Shown: positions 6,935 through 15,366, numbered from the stretch's first letter. The stretch is 19,671 bases of DNA from Flavobacteriaceae bacterium (GCA_002713705.1 PAUJ01000007.1:49865-69535); one strand, 5' to 3'. Numbers and translations: made by a program. Notes: generated from the letters alone by a model not told the origin.

Positions 6935-7973
6935 ATTGCTTGTTTGCTAACTGCCCACAAGCAGCATCAATATCTTTTCCCCTGCTTCTTCTTACGGTTA
7001 CTGGAATTCTGTTTTTTTCTAAGGCATTTATATACTCATTTGTTACATGAGGTGATGCTTGTTTAAATGAATCATCATCTATGGAATTGTATTCAATTAA
7101 ATTTACCTTACAAGGCACGTATTTGCAATAAGCTACTAGCGCATTAATATCTTCTCTTGAGTCATTAATCCCATCCCAAATAACATATTCATAGGTAATC
7201 CTTCTAGTAGTTTTTTTATACCAATATTCTAGTGCTTCTTTTAAATCTACTAAGGTGAATTTATTGGCAAAAGGCATGATTTGCTCTCTTTTTACTTGAA
7301 TCGCAGAATGTAATGAAACCGCTAAATTAAACTTAACCTCATCATCTGCTAACTTTTTAATCATTTTAGGGATACCAGAAGTGGAGACCGTTATTCTTTT
7401 TGGCGACATCCCTAAGCCTTCTTCTGAAGTTATTTTATCAATGGATTTAAGAACGTTATTATAATTCATCAAGGGTTCTCCCATTCCCATAAATACAATA
7501 TTTGACAGTGGTCTTGAATGGTACAATTTACTTTCTTGATCAATTGCTTTTACTTGATCGTAAATTTCGTCAGGATTCAAGTTCCTCATTTTTTTTAATC
7601 GAGCAGTAGCACAAAATTTACAATCTAAACTACAACCTACTTGGGTTGAAACACAGGCTGTTGTTCTTGACGGTGTGGGTATTAAAACTGATTCTACAAT
7701 TAATCCATCAAATAGTTTTACAGCATTTTTAATAGTACCGTCCTTACTCTTTTGTATGCTATCGACTTCAATATGGTTAATTACAAAATGCTCGCTTAAA
7801 AGTTCGCGAGTTTCCTTCGATATATTAGTCATATCATCAAAATGGTGTGCTCCCTTACTCCAAAGCCACTCATACACTTGATTACCTCTAAAAGCTTTTT
7901 CTCCAGTGTTTTGAAAAAACTCTCTAATTTCTTCTCTTGACAAAGCCCGTATGTCCTTCTTTTTTGCTTTCAT
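6933..7973 (-). CDS. rlmN: 23S rRNA (adenine(2503)-C(2))-methyltransferase
   Basis: This radical SAM enzyme methylates C2 of A2503 in 23S rRNA, and in its family also A37 of some tRNAs. At 346 residues it is full length. The [4Fe-4S] ligands are in the CX3CX2C motif CSLDCKFC (Cys114, 118, 121), preceded by TTACVSTQVG. FMGMGEPLMN is the conserved GEP SAM-binding motif. The methyl-carrying cysteine is Cys339 in DIDAACGQLA. The N-terminal helical domain (REFF, KAFRGNQVYEWLW) is present. A -7 box lies 7 nt before the ATG, so the message is probably leaderless or nearly so. Confidence 0.95.
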   Translation of the reverse strand: MKAKKKDIRALSREEIREFFQNTGEKAFRGNQVYEWLWSKGAHHFDDMTNISKETRELLSEHFVINHIEVDSIQKSKDGTIKNAVKLFDGLIVESVLIPTPSRTTACVSTQVGCSLDCKFCATARLKKMRNLNPDEIYDQVKAIDQESKLYHSRPLSNIVFMGMGEPLMNYNNVLKSIDKITSEEGLGMSPKRITVSTSGIPKMIKKLADDEVKFNLAVSLHSAIQVKREQIMPFANKFTLVDLKEALEYWYKKTTRRITYEYVIWDGINDSREDINALVAYCKYVPCKVNLIEYNSIDDDSFKQASPHVTNEYINALEKNRIPVTVRRSRGKDIDAACGQLANKQ

Positions 7974-7980
7974 TAGTTTG

Positions 7981-8012
7981 CAAAAATATCAATATTAAAA
8001 AAGATATAACAA
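7981..8012 (-). promoter_or_regulatory. Candidate rlmN promoter
   Basis: On the minus strand TTG (8012-8010) is followed after 21 nt by TATTTTTG (7988-7981), fitting the Bacteroidota TTG / TAnnTTTG pattern. The box ends 7 nt before the rlmN ATG. The -33 element lies inside the foot of the upstream terminator hairpin. Confidence 0.5.
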
Positions 8013-8050
8013 TAAAAAGCCTCTTTTAAAAAAAGAGGCTTTTTATTGTT
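8008..8050 (-). terminator. 20-bp perfect hairpin terminator of the serine protease gene
   Basis: Positions 8008-8027 and 8031-8050 are exact reverse complements (20 bp) with a 3-nt AAA loop. The core is GCCTC/GAGGC flanked by A and T runs, so the hairpin carries its own U-tract in either direction. It starts 14 nt after the protease stop codon and separates that gene from rlmN on the same strand. Confidence 0.85.
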
Positions 8051-8064
8051 TCCAAATTTTATAA

Positions 8065-9732
8065 TTATCTTTTTATTATAATCTTTTTAGCAGAACTGAC
8101 ACTGGTATTTCCATCTACTAGATATAAAATATAAAATCCTTCATTTAAATGTTCTACATTAATTTCATTAATCGTATTAGATACGTTTCCTGAATAAATT
8201 TTTTGTCCCATTAAGTTATAAAAATAATACGCTAAATTAGGATATCTATTATTGTTAATTGAAATTTTTGTGTTCGCTGGATTAGGAAAAATATCTAAAG
8301 TTCCTGTGCCATCGAAATCTTGAGTGCTTAATATATTTTGAATGGTTTCAGTTGTAGTTTGACCAGAATTATTTGGGTCTAGCCAATCTTTTAATCTAGT
8401 TTCTGGTGTATCCCCCGAATCCCATGAAATTCCAAATCTTCCATAGATATCGTAATCATTATTATTATCAGTACCATTACAAAAAGCTTGACCAGCATAT
8501 AACTGTCCTATTATTCTTGCATCCTCATTAAAGAGTGGTGAACCTGAAGATCCGCTTTCTGTCGTTCCAATTTCCCATCCATTGCCAATACCAGCAGACA
8601 CTCCCCCAATTAACCAAACTTCAGTACCATTAGCATTTTCTTTAACTGCACCTGAATCATCTCTACATACCTTCATAACATCTCCATTGGGATGATGAAT
8701 TCCAACTTCCATAACGGGTAATTCATCCGTACTATCCCAACCTGCAAAAGCAACATCCCAAGATTCTGGAACCTCATTGTATAATTCAACCAATGCAAAA
8801 TCACTTAAGGCATTATTAGCTTTTACCTCAGCTCCACTCATAGTAAAATTGGTTTGTATGTCTAAACTTTCTTCTTCACTAGCACAAATTGGACTTGGAC
8901 TCATCCAATTAAACCTTACAGACCAAAACGATGGGTCGCTATTTTCTAAACAATGATTCGCAGTTAATAAATAGGGGGTTTTATTACTAATAGTAGTGTT
9001 TATTAAAGAGGATGAACATAATTGACCATTACCTAAATTCAATAGAGCTACCGTTTTTTTAACTAGGTCTTTTTTATTTTCGAAATCATTACCTATGGAA
9101 CAGTTCACGTCATAGTTACAATCTCCAGAATCATTAAGACCCCGATTATTCTCTTCTATTATTTGATGAACTCGACCCATTCTGTAGCCATGAATAACAC
9201 TTCCTATTTCGAGATGAGCAAGTTCAACTGTGTTTTCTGGCTCATAATATTCTACCCAAATAATTTGGCCAGAAACAAACCAAGACCCTAATTTTTTATT
9301 TTCTCTATTTTGATCTTTTGTATATGTTTTTGAAACATCGGTTTGAGCATCATTGTAAAGATGCATCATTGATCCCTCTGGTAATTTAAATTCATTAAAA
9401 TTTACACTCAAATTAATAGCATCTGGTGACCAAATGGCAACTTGCCAAATTCTACCTCTATTATTTGGTAATTGAGTCCATACTCCATCATTTTCAAAAT
9501 CCAAAACTAAAGGTCTAGAAATTCCATAACGCCATGGCAGACTTTTATCCTTGTCATTAATACTATCCTCGGCAATAATGTTATCTAAATCCAAACGAGG
9601 TAATTCTATAGGATCGACTGAAGTTCTTAAATTTAATTCCCAACTCAAAGGCATGCGTTCATATTTATCCTGAGAATAGGACACATATGAAATTGAAATT
9701 AACACAATAAAAAGTACAATTCTTACCATCAA
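8065..9732 (-). CDS. Secreted lysyl-endopeptidase-like serine protease with T9SS sorting domain (555 aa)
   Basis: The signal peptide (residues 1-20) ends at YVSYSQ. An N-terminal region (about 25-200) precedes a trypsin-fold protease domain of the lysyl-endopeptidase type. The catalytic triad is His260 in YLLTANHCL, Asp311 in NALSDFALVEL and Ser396 in GSSGSPLF. CNYDVNC (205-211) opens the domain, as in that group, and CSSSLINTT precedes the His. Cys residues at 239, 261, 283, 356 and 418 could form disulfides. Residues about 476-555 are a T9SS type A domain (LDIFPNPANTKISI, LNEGFYILYLV, AKKIIIKR). The protein should be exported and attached to or released from the cell surface, degrading extracellular protein. 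Cleavage after Lys is suggested by family resemblance only. ATG codons at 9732 and 9729 are equally good starts. Confidence 0.88.
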   Translation of the reverse strand: MMVRIVLFIVLISISYVSYSQDKYERMPLSWELNLRTSVDPIELPRLDLDNIIAEDSINDKDKSLPWRYGISRPLVLDFENDGVWTQLPNNRGRIWQVAIWSPDAINLSVNFNEFKLPEGSMMHLYNDAQTDVSKTYTKDQNRENKKLGSWFVSGQIIWVEYYEPENTVELAHLEIGSVIHGYRMGRVHQIIEENNRGLNDSGDCNYDVNCSIGNDFENKKDLVKKTVALLNLGNGQLCSSSLINTTISNKTPYLLTANHCLENSDPSFWSVRFNWMSPSPICASEEESLDIQTNFTMSGAEVKANNALSDFALVELYNEVPESWDVAFAGWDSTDELPVMEVGIHHPNGDVMKVCRDDSGAVKENANGTEVWLIGGVSAGIGNGWEIGTTESGSSGSPLFNEDARIIGQLYAGQAFCNGTDNNNDYDIYGRFGISWDSGDTPETRLKDWLDPNNSGQTTTETIQNILSTQDFDGTGTLDIFPNPANTKISINNNRYPNLAYYFYNLMGQKIYSGNVSNTINEINVEHLNEGFYILYLVDGNTSVSSAKKIIIKR

Positions 9733-9804
9733 TACTATTTAGAAAAGTATTAGTTTACTAAAGTACTTTTTTATTTTGATATTTAAAAACCAAATCGTTA
9801 TAAT

Positions 9805-9832
9805 AAAAAAAACCCCGATGATACATCGAGGT
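9805..9832 (-). terminator. Rho-independent terminator of queA
   Basis: On the minus strand ACCTCGATG (9832-9824) pairs with CATCGGGGT (9820-9812) around a 3-nt loop, with one T-G wobble, followed by seven T residues. It lies 13 nt after the queA stop. The remaining gap up to the protease start at 9732 contains only AT-rich sequence and a weak imperfect hairpin. Confidence 0.8.
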
Positions 9833-9845
9833 CTATAAATAAAAT

Positions 9846-10901
9846 TTAGATGATTAACATTGCATCTCCATAGGAGTAAAATTTATATTTTTCTTTAATC
9901 GCTACCTCATAAGCTTCTCTAACAAAATCATGTCCTGCAAATGCAGAAACCATCATCATTAGGGTAGATTTTGGGGTATGAAAGTTTGTTACCATCATAT
10001 TTGCAATGCTGAAATCGAAAGGAGGAAAAATAAATTTATTGGTCCAACCATCATAAGCATTTAAAGTACCATTAGAAGAAACCGAACTTTCTATCGCTCT
10101 CATTGCCGTAGTTCCAACAGCACAAATTCTTCTTTTATCTGTAATTCCTTTATTAATTATCGTTTCCGCTAATTTATCAATATGAATTTCTTCTGAATCC
10201 ATTTTATGCTTGGATAAATCTTCTACTTCAACAGAACTAAAAGTTCCCAATCCAACATGTAATGTCACCTCAGCAAATTTTACTCCTTTTATTTCAAGAC
10301 GTTTTAGTAAATGTCTAGAAAAATGCAATCCAGCAGTTGGTGCAGCTACAGCGCCTTCATTTTTTGCAAAAATGGTTTGATATCTTTCCTTGTCTTCTGG
10401 TTCAACGTCTCTTTTGATATATTTAGGAAGTGGTGTTTCTCCTAATTCAGTTAATTTTTTTCTAAAATCTTCATAAGGACCATCGAATAAAAAACGCAAT
10501 GTTCTTCCTCTAGATGTAGTATTGTCTATAACCTCAGCAACTAATGAATCATCTTCTCCAAAGTATAATTTATTTCCAATTCTAATTTTTCTAGCAGGAT
10601 CTACTAATACATCCCAAAGGCGGGTATCTTTATTTAGTTCTCTTAAAAGGAAAACTTCTATACGTGCACCCGTTTTTTCTTTATTTCCATATAATCTTGC
10701 AGGAAATACCTTTGTATTATTTAGTACAAGCACATCGTCTTCTGTAAAATAGTCTTTAAGGTCTTTAAACATTTTATGTTCAATGGTTTGCTCTTTTCTA
10801 TTCAATACCATTAAACGGGATTCATCCCTGTTTGCCGCAGGATATTCGGCTAATAAATCTTCTGGTAATTCAAAATTAAATTTCGAGAGTTTCATTCCCA
10901 T
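9846..10901 (-). CDS. queA: S-adenosylmethionine:tRNA ribosyltransferase-isomerase
   Basis: This enzyme transfers and isomerises the ribosyl part of SAM onto preQ1-modified tRNA to give epoxyqueuosine in the queuosine pathway. At 351 residues it is full length. Family landmarks are FNFELPEDLLAEYPAANRDESRLMVL near the N terminus, LVLNNTKVFPARL, AAPTAGLHFS (the substrate region), TLHVGLGTF, ICAVGTTAMRAIES and the C-terminal TNFHTPKSTLMMMVSAFAG. The start could be ATG 10901 or ATG 10895 (MKLSKF). The second matches homologues better, the first only adds MG. It lies 76 nt after aroA and has a convincing promoter of its own. Confidence 0.95.
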   Translation of the reverse strand: MGMKLSKFNFELPEDLLAEYPAANRDESRLMVLNRKEQTIEHKMFKDLKDYFTEDDVLVLNNTKVFPARLYGNKEKTGARIEVFLLRELNKDTRLWDVLVDPARKIRIGNKLYFGEDDSLVAEVIDNTTSRGRTLRFLFDGPYEDFRKKLTELGETPLPKYIKRDVEPEDKERYQTIFAKNEGAVAAPTAGLHFSRHLLKRLEIKGVKFAEVTLHVGLGTFSSVEVEDLSKHKMDSEEIHIDKLAETIINKGITDKRRICAVGTTAMRAIESSVSSNGTLNAYDGWTNKFIFPPFDFSIANMMVTNFHTPKSTLMMMVSAFAGHDFVREAYEVAIKEKYKFYSYGDAMLII

Positions 10902-10930
10902 AGTTAGCGATGGTTTTATAATTAAGTTTG

Positions 10931-10962
10931 CAAATATACAATCTCAAAATAGGGGTTGTCAA
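10931..10962 (-). promoter_or_regulatory. queA promoter
   Basis: TTGAC (10962-10958), 19 nt, then TATATTTG (10938-10931) on the minus strand. This is the best match in the window to the Bacteroidota TTTG/TTG -33 and TAnnTTTG -7 pattern. The predicted transcript start lies about 25 nt before the queA ATG. Confidence 0.7.
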
Positions 10963-10977
10963 GTAAATAGCAATTTA

Positions 10978-12207
10978 TTATTTTAATTGTGCTTTAACAC
11001 CTATTTTTAGTAGGTCTTTCCAAAAAGTAGCGTACGATTTCGTAACCACATTTGGCTCAAGGATATTAATTGGTACCTTTAAAACTAATGGAGCAAAAGC
11101 CATAGCCATTCGATGGTCTTGATAAGTTTCAATAGTAATATTTTCAATTATTTTCCTAGAACGAAACACGGTTATTGATTCTTCTGTGATAGTTACATTA
11201 GCTCCAAGCTTTTCAAGTTCTGTTTTTAAAGCCAATAGCCGATCTGTTTCTTTTATTTTAAGGGTCTTTAGACCTTCTAACTTACAAGGTATGCCTAAAC
11301 CGAAACAAGTTACTGCTATAGTTTGAGCAATATCTGGGGTATCGTTTAAATTCAAGGATAAACAATCAATGATTTTAGTTTTTAGGTGTCTTAAAAGAAT
11401 GGAATTATCATTTTTATTAAAAATAGTTTCTACTCCCAATTTTTGAAAAATGGAGATTATTTTTGAATCTCCTTGCATACTATTTTTAGAAAAGTTATTT
11501 AAAGTAAGTTCAAGATTACTTGAAAGCGCAATTATGCTGAAATAATAAGAAGCAGAACTCCAATCTGATTCTACATTTACAGTAATACTATTTACTGTTT
11601 TTGTATGCTTAATTTCAATTTTATTATTACTGAAGGTTCCTGAGACACCCACTTTTTTTAACAAATCTAAAGTCATATCAATATAGGGAATCGAAGTGAT
11701 TTTCCCTTCCAGATTAATTGTTAGTCCATTTTTTAATGAAGGTGCAATTAACATTAATGCAGAAATATATTGACTACTAACGGCAGCATTTAAGTTAACT
11801 GAACTAACATTTAAATCTGTACCAATTATTTTTAGTGGAGGAAATCCTTTATTTTTTAAATAGTGAATATCCGCACCTAAATCATTTAATGCATCAACTA
11901 AAATTCTAATTGGGCGTTCATGCATTCTTTTACTACCCATAATAATAATATCTACTCCTTTTTTTGAAGCAAAATATGCCGTTAAAAAACGCATAGCAGT
12001 TCCCGCATGATGAATATCTACTATCCCGTCAACTTGTTCTATTCCTTTTAGTAAACTAATGGTATCGTCACTATTAGAAAGGTTAGTAATTGATATGTTA
12101 GGGTAGCATCCCTTTAGTATTAAAAGCCTGTTTGATTCGCTTTTAGATCCAGGGATAGTGATGATAGGATGATCACTTACAGCTTTATAAGTAAGAGAAG
12201 TTTTCAA
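10978..12207 (-). CDS. aroA: 3-phosphoshikimate 1-carboxyvinyltransferase (EPSP synthase)
   Basis: Joins shikimate 3-phosphate and phosphoenolpyruvate to make EPSP, the sixth step of the shikimate pathway. At 409 residues it is slightly short, as is usual in flavobacteria. Landmarks are PGSKSESNRLLIL (19-31, phosphate-binding Lys-Ser), HHAGTAMRFL (66-75), SSQYISALMLIAP, the catalytic DTPDIAQT, KETDRLLALKTEL (from 319) and YQDHRMAMAFAPL (from 362). The ATG overlaps the stop of the upstream 81-aa gene by 4 nt (ATGA), so the two are translationally coupled. It is the second aromatic-pathway locus of this gene run. Confidence 0.95.
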   Translation of the reverse strand: MKTSLTYKAVSDHPIITIPGSKSESNRLLILKGCYPNISITNLSNSDDTISLLKGIEQVDGIVDIHHAGTAMRFLTAYFASKKGVDIIIMGSKRMHERPIRILVDALNDLGADIHYLKNKGFPPLKIIGTDLNVSSVNLNAAVSSQYISALMLIAPSLKNGLTINLEGKITSIPYIDMTLDLLKKVGVSGTFSNNKIEIKHTKTVNSITVNVESDWSSASYYFSIIALSSNLELTLNNFSKNSMQGDSKIISIFQKLGVETIFNKNDNSILLRHLKTKIIDCLSLNLNDTPDIAQTIAVTCFGLGIPCKLEGLKTLKIKETDRLLALKTELEKLGANVTITEESITVFRSRKIIENITIETYQDHRMAMAFAPLVLKVPINILEPNVVTKSYATFWKDLLKIGVKAQLK

Positions 12208-12449
12208 TACTTTTGTTCTTCTTTCTTGATTTTGGCTCTAAACTTTCCGAAAGTTACCAGAAACCCATAAATAAAACCTCCAACTAATAATCCAACAATA
12301 AATGACAATGGATTTACAATCGAATTAAAATAGTCCATATTAAAGCCTTCAACTGCCCATTTTATAATAACAAACATAGATGCAAATGCAATTCCTAATG
12401 AAAAAGCTGATCTCCAAAATCCAGGTGTTGAAATTACTTTTTGAAACAT
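12204..12449 (-). CDS. Two-helix small membrane protein (81 aa) between mazG and aroA
   Basis: Two hydrophobic segments (about residues 12-31, FWRSAFSLGIAFASMFVIIK, and 48-68, LSFIVGLLVGGFIYGFLVTFG) flank a short loop, followed by a basic tail KFRAKIKKEEQK. Both ends are likely cytoplasmic. It starts 1 nt after the mazG stop and overlaps the aroA ATG by 4 nt, so it is a firmly embedded operon member. I believe similar small genes occur at this place in related genomes, but I do not know a function. Confidence 0.75.
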   Translation of the reverse strand: MFQKVISTPGFWRSAFSLGIAFASMFVIIKWAVEGFNMDYFNSIVNPLSFIVGLLVGGFIYGFLVTFGKFRAKIKKEEQKY

Positions 12450-12450
12450 A

Positions 12451-12780
12451 TTATTTTAATTTTTTATTAGTATGGTGTCTATCATGGTCGCGAATCGCTT
12501 TATGATTCATTTTTTTATCAAAAGCTTCTTGCAAATCAATTCCTGTTTGATTGGCCAAACACAAAATTACAAATACAACGTCGGATAATTCTTCTCCAAG
12601 ATCTTTATTTTTATCACTTTCTTTTTCACTTTGCTCCCCATAACGACGCGCTATAATTCTAGCAACTTCACCTACTTCCTCTGTAAGCTGAGCCATATTT
12701 GTAAGTTCGTTAAAATAGCGGACCCCATGTTCATTGATCCATTTATCTACTGCTAGTTGAGCGTTCTTTATATCCATCAT
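12451..12780 (-). CDS. MazG-like nucleoside triphosphate pyrophosphohydrolase
   Basis: A short single-domain MazG-type protein (109 residues) that hydrolyses (d)NTPs to monophosphates and pyrophosphate, in effect cleaning the nucleotide pool. The all-alpha metal site is visible as EEVGEVARI (Glu34/35, Glu38) and GEELSDVVFVILCLAN (Glu63/64, Asp67), the conserved EExxE...ExxD pattern. Substrate preference cannot be told from the sequence. Two ATG codons are adjacent at 12780 and 12777. It lies 16 nt after dtd and 1 nt before the 81-aa gene. Confidence 0.88.
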   Translation of the reverse strand: MMDIKNAQLAVDKWINEHGVRYFNELTNMAQLTEEVGEVARIIARRYGEQSEKESDKNKDLGEELSDVVFVILCLANQTGIDLQEAFDKKMNHKAIRDHDRHHTNKKLK

Positions 12781-12796
12781 TCAATAAATTAAATTA

Positions 12797-13249
12797 TTAT
12801 TCCTTTTGTTTTGAATCAATCAAAATAGTTACAGGACCATCATTTATTAATGCTACATCCATCATGGCACCAAATTCTCCTGTTTGTACTTTTTTACCCA
12901 ATTCATTTTCTAGTTGGATGATGAATTTTTCATACAATGGAATTGCTGTTTCTGATCGAGCCGCTTTGATAAAAGAGGGTCTATTTCCTTTTTTAGTTTT
13001 TGCTTGTAGTGTGAATTGACTCACTACAATTACATCTCCATTGGCTTCCATAATCGAATGATTCATAGCACCACTATCATCGCTAAAAATTCGGAGTCGA
13101 GCAATTTTACCTGCTAACCAATTGATGTCTTCTTGAGTATCTTCCTCTACAATACCCAGGAATATTAAATATCCTTTTTTAATCTCTGAGATTAGCTTTC
13201 CTTTTACAGTTACAGAAGCTTGTTTTACCAGTTGAATGACTACTCTCAT
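12797..13249 (-). CDS. dtd: D-aminoacyl-tRNA deacylase
   Basis: Removes D-amino acids (and Gly from tRNA-Ala) mischarged on tRNA. At 150 residues it is full length. The two active-site signatures are SQFTL (77-81) and NDGPVT (136-141), the latter holding the Gly-cisPro pair that excludes L-amino acids. GNRPSFIKAA (88-97) is also typical. It starts 9 nt after rsgA and probably shares its transcript. Confidence 0.95.
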   Translation of the reverse strand: MRVVIQLVKQASVTVKGKLISEIKKGYLIFLGIVEEDTQEDINWLAGKIARLRIFSDDSGAMNHSIMEANGDVIVVSQFTLQAKTKKGNRPSFIKAARSETAIPLYEKFIIQLENELGKKVQTGEFGAMMDVALINDGPVTILIDSKQKE

Positions 13250-13258
13250 AATTAATAT

Positions 13259-14209
13259 TTATTCTTTATCATAAACATCTTTGCGATAGTGTTCTTCTTC
13301 GCCTTCTAGAATTTGAAGGTAACTTTTATAGCGAGACCATGCAATTTCTTCATGTTCTAAAGCATCTTTAACAGCACATTTTGGTTCTTCTACATGCAAG
13401 CAATTATGAAACTTACAGTGTTCTTTTAATTTAAAAAATTCGGGATAAAAACCAGATAGTTCTTCTTTGTCAATTGATACCATCCCAAAACCTTTGATTC
13501 CAGGAGTATCTATAATTTGAGCATCAAAAGACAAATCATACATTTCTGCAAAAGTAGTGGTATGTTGACCTTGTAAATGTTGATCTGAAATCTCATTAGT
13601 CTTGAGGTTTAATGAAGGTTCAATTGCATTTACTAAAGTTGATTTACCAACACCACTATGTCCAGAAAAGACACTTACTTTATTTTCCATAAGTACTTTT
13701 ACTTTATCTAAATTTTTTCCTGTCTTGGCAGATATGCCTATACATTCATAACCGATAGATCTATATAGATGAGCTAAATATTTAATAGTCACTAATTCTT
13801 CTTGGTTATACGAATCTATTTTATTAAACAATAAGATAGTTTTGATACCATAGGCTTCAGAAGTTACTAAAAACCGATCTATGAAAGCTGTAGAGGTAGG
13901 TGGGTTGTTAAGGGTAACTATTAAAAAAGCAAGGTCTATATTGGCAGCAATAATCTGAGTTTGCTTCGAAAGATTTACTGATTTTCGAATGATGTAATTA
14001 TCACGATTTTCAATTTCGTAAATTACTCCAAACTCATGATCGCCTAAATTATCAATTTCAAAAAACACCTTATCACCTACCGAAATTGGGTTTGTAGTTT
14101 TAATCCCTCTTGTGCGAAATTTTCCTTTTAACCTACACTCATAAAATACTCCTTGTTCTGTTTTTACAGTATACCAACTTCCCGTAGATTTATAGACAAT
14201 TCCTTTCAT
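13259..14209 (-). CDS. rsgA: Small ribosomal subunit biogenesis GTPase RsgA
   Basis: A circularly permuted GTPase that acts late in 30S subunit maturation. An N-terminal OB-fold (about 1-75) comes first. The G motifs then appear in permuted order: NKID (129-132, G4), GHSGVGKST (183-191, G1/P-loop), TTTF (217-220, G2) and DTPG (234-237, G3). The C-terminal zinc knuckle is formed by Cys265, His268, Cys270 and Cys278 in EHCKFHNCLHVEEPKCAV. At 316 residues it is full length. The 74-nt gap before it (14210-14283) shows no clear promoter or terminator, so read-through from the pheA-DAHP synthase transcript is plausible. Confidence 0.95.
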   Translation of the reverse strand: MKGIVYKSTGSWYTVKTEQGVFYECRLKGKFRTRGIKTTNPISVGDKVFFEIDNLGDHEFGVIYEIENRDNYIIRKSVNLSKQTQIIAANIDLAFLIVTLNNPPTSTAFIDRFLVTSEAYGIKTILLFNKIDSYNQEELVTIKYLAHLYRSIGYECIGISAKTGKNLDKVKVLMENKVSVFSGHSGVGKSTLVNAIEPSLNLKTNEISDQHLQGQHTTTFAEMYDLSFDAQIIDTPGIKGFGMVSIDKEELSGFYPEFFKLKEHCKFHNCLHVEEPKCAVKDALEHEEIAWSRYKSYLQILEGEEEHYRKDVYDKE

Positions 14210-14283
14210 CTATGCAAAAGTCTTAAAATTAAAGTTATTAGCATTGTTATTTGTTTTAAATATTATTCTTGAATAGCACTTTA

Positions 14284-15366
14284 TTATTCATCGTAAAGTC
14301 GCTTTTGATGATTGATTGATTCTTGATGTATTGCTTTATATATTTTTAAAATAAACTCTTCACTTAAATCGAATTCTTTTCCTTCTAATATCATTTTACT
14401 TAGAATTCCATTCCATCTTTTATTTTGCAAAATAGCAACATTGTTCTTCTTTTTTAAAGCTCCTATTCCATCAGCAATTTTCATCCGTTTTCCTAATATT
14501 TCGGTTAACTTATGATCAATTATATCTATTTGTGTCCTAAGATTTGCTAATTTATTAAGGTACTCAAGGGCATCTCCTTCTTCTTTTCTAATTGTTAAAT
14601 CGGTGGTTAATTGATCTAGTGTTTCAGGAGTAATCTGTTGTTTCGCATCACTCCAAGCGTTATCTGGATCGTGATGTGTTTCTATCATTAATCCATCAAA
14701 ATTTAAGTCTAATGCTGTTTGACATAAATCAAAAATAATAGCTCTACGTCCAGCAATATGAGATGGATCTAATATTAATGGTAAATCTGGGAACTGATTT
14801 TGCAAATCGATTGGTATTTGCCATTCTGGATTATTTCTATAACCGGTTTTCTCATAAGTAGAAAAACCCCTATGTATTACCCCTAATTTATCAATATTAG
14901 AGGTATGTAAGCGTTCTACAGCTCCTAACCATAGAGCTAGATCTGGATTGACAGGATTTTTTACTAATACTATTTTATCGGTTCCTTTTAATGCTTCAGC
15001 AATTTCTTGAACGATGAAAGGAGATACGGTTGAACGAGCTCCTATCCATAATAAATCAATATCGTTTTTTAAGGCTAGTTCAACATGTCTAGGATTTGCA
15101 ACTTCAGTAGCAGTTAATAATCCTGTTTCATCTTTTGCCCTTTTTAACCATTTTAAACCAATTTCACCAACACCCTCAAAATTTCCTGGTCTAGTTCTTG
15201 GTTTCCATATTCCTGCACGCAATACAGTGGCATCGGTATTTTTTAATTGATGTGCAACTTTTAAAACCTGTTCTTCAGATTCGGCGCTACAAGGACCTGC
15301 AATTACCAGAGGATGGGTTAATGACATCTCATTTAACCAAGTTCCTAGATTCTTGTTATTTTTCAT
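14284..15366 (-). CDS. Bifunctional DAHP synthase / chorismate mutase (type II)
   Basis: The N-terminal domain (about 15-262) is a DAHP synthase of the KDO8P-synthase-like class, catalysing the first step of the shikimate pathway. Landmarks are PLVIAGPCSAES (19-30), LRAGIWKPRTRP (49-60), LVKNPVNPDLALW, VIHRGFSTYEK, LILDPSHIAGRR (197-208) and MIETHHDPDNAWSDAKQQ. The C-terminal domain (about 265-360) is an AroQ-type chorismate mutase with LRTQIDIIDHKLTEILGKRM and ADGIGALKKKNNV, making prephenate. The fusion lets the mutase domain sense pathway end products. The gene overlaps the end of pheA by 11 nt, so it lies under the pheA attenuator. The usual order in relatives, as I recall it, has an aminotransferase and tyrA between the two; here they are absent. 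Confidence 0.93.
   Translation of the reverse strand: MKNNKNLGTWLNEMSLTHPLVIAGPCSAESEEQVLKVAHQLKNTDATVLRAGIWKPRTRPGNFEGVGEIGLKWLKRAKDETGLLTATEVANPRHVELALKNDIDLLWIGARSTVSPFIVQEIAEALKGTDKIVLVKNPVNPDLALWLGAVERLHTSNIDKLGVIHRGFSTYEKTGYRNNPEWQIPIDLQNQFPDLPLILDPSHIAGRRAIIFDLCQTALDLNFDGLMIETHHDPDNAWSDAKQQITPETLDQLTTDLTIRKEEGDALEYLNKLANLRTQIDIIDHKLTEILGKRMKIADGIGALKKKNNVAILQNKRWNGILSKMILEGKEFDLSEEFILKIYKAIHQESINHQKRLYDE

Noticed and set aside
9739..9768. Imperfect hairpin AAAAGTA...TACTTTT upstream of the protease gene
   Set aside because: It is very AT-rich with a bulge, and no plus-strand gene ends there. It is not distinguishable from chance.
14210..14283. Promoter in the gap before rsgA
   Set aside because: The nearest candidate, GACTTTTG, misses the -7 consensus in its first base and has no TTG at the right distance.
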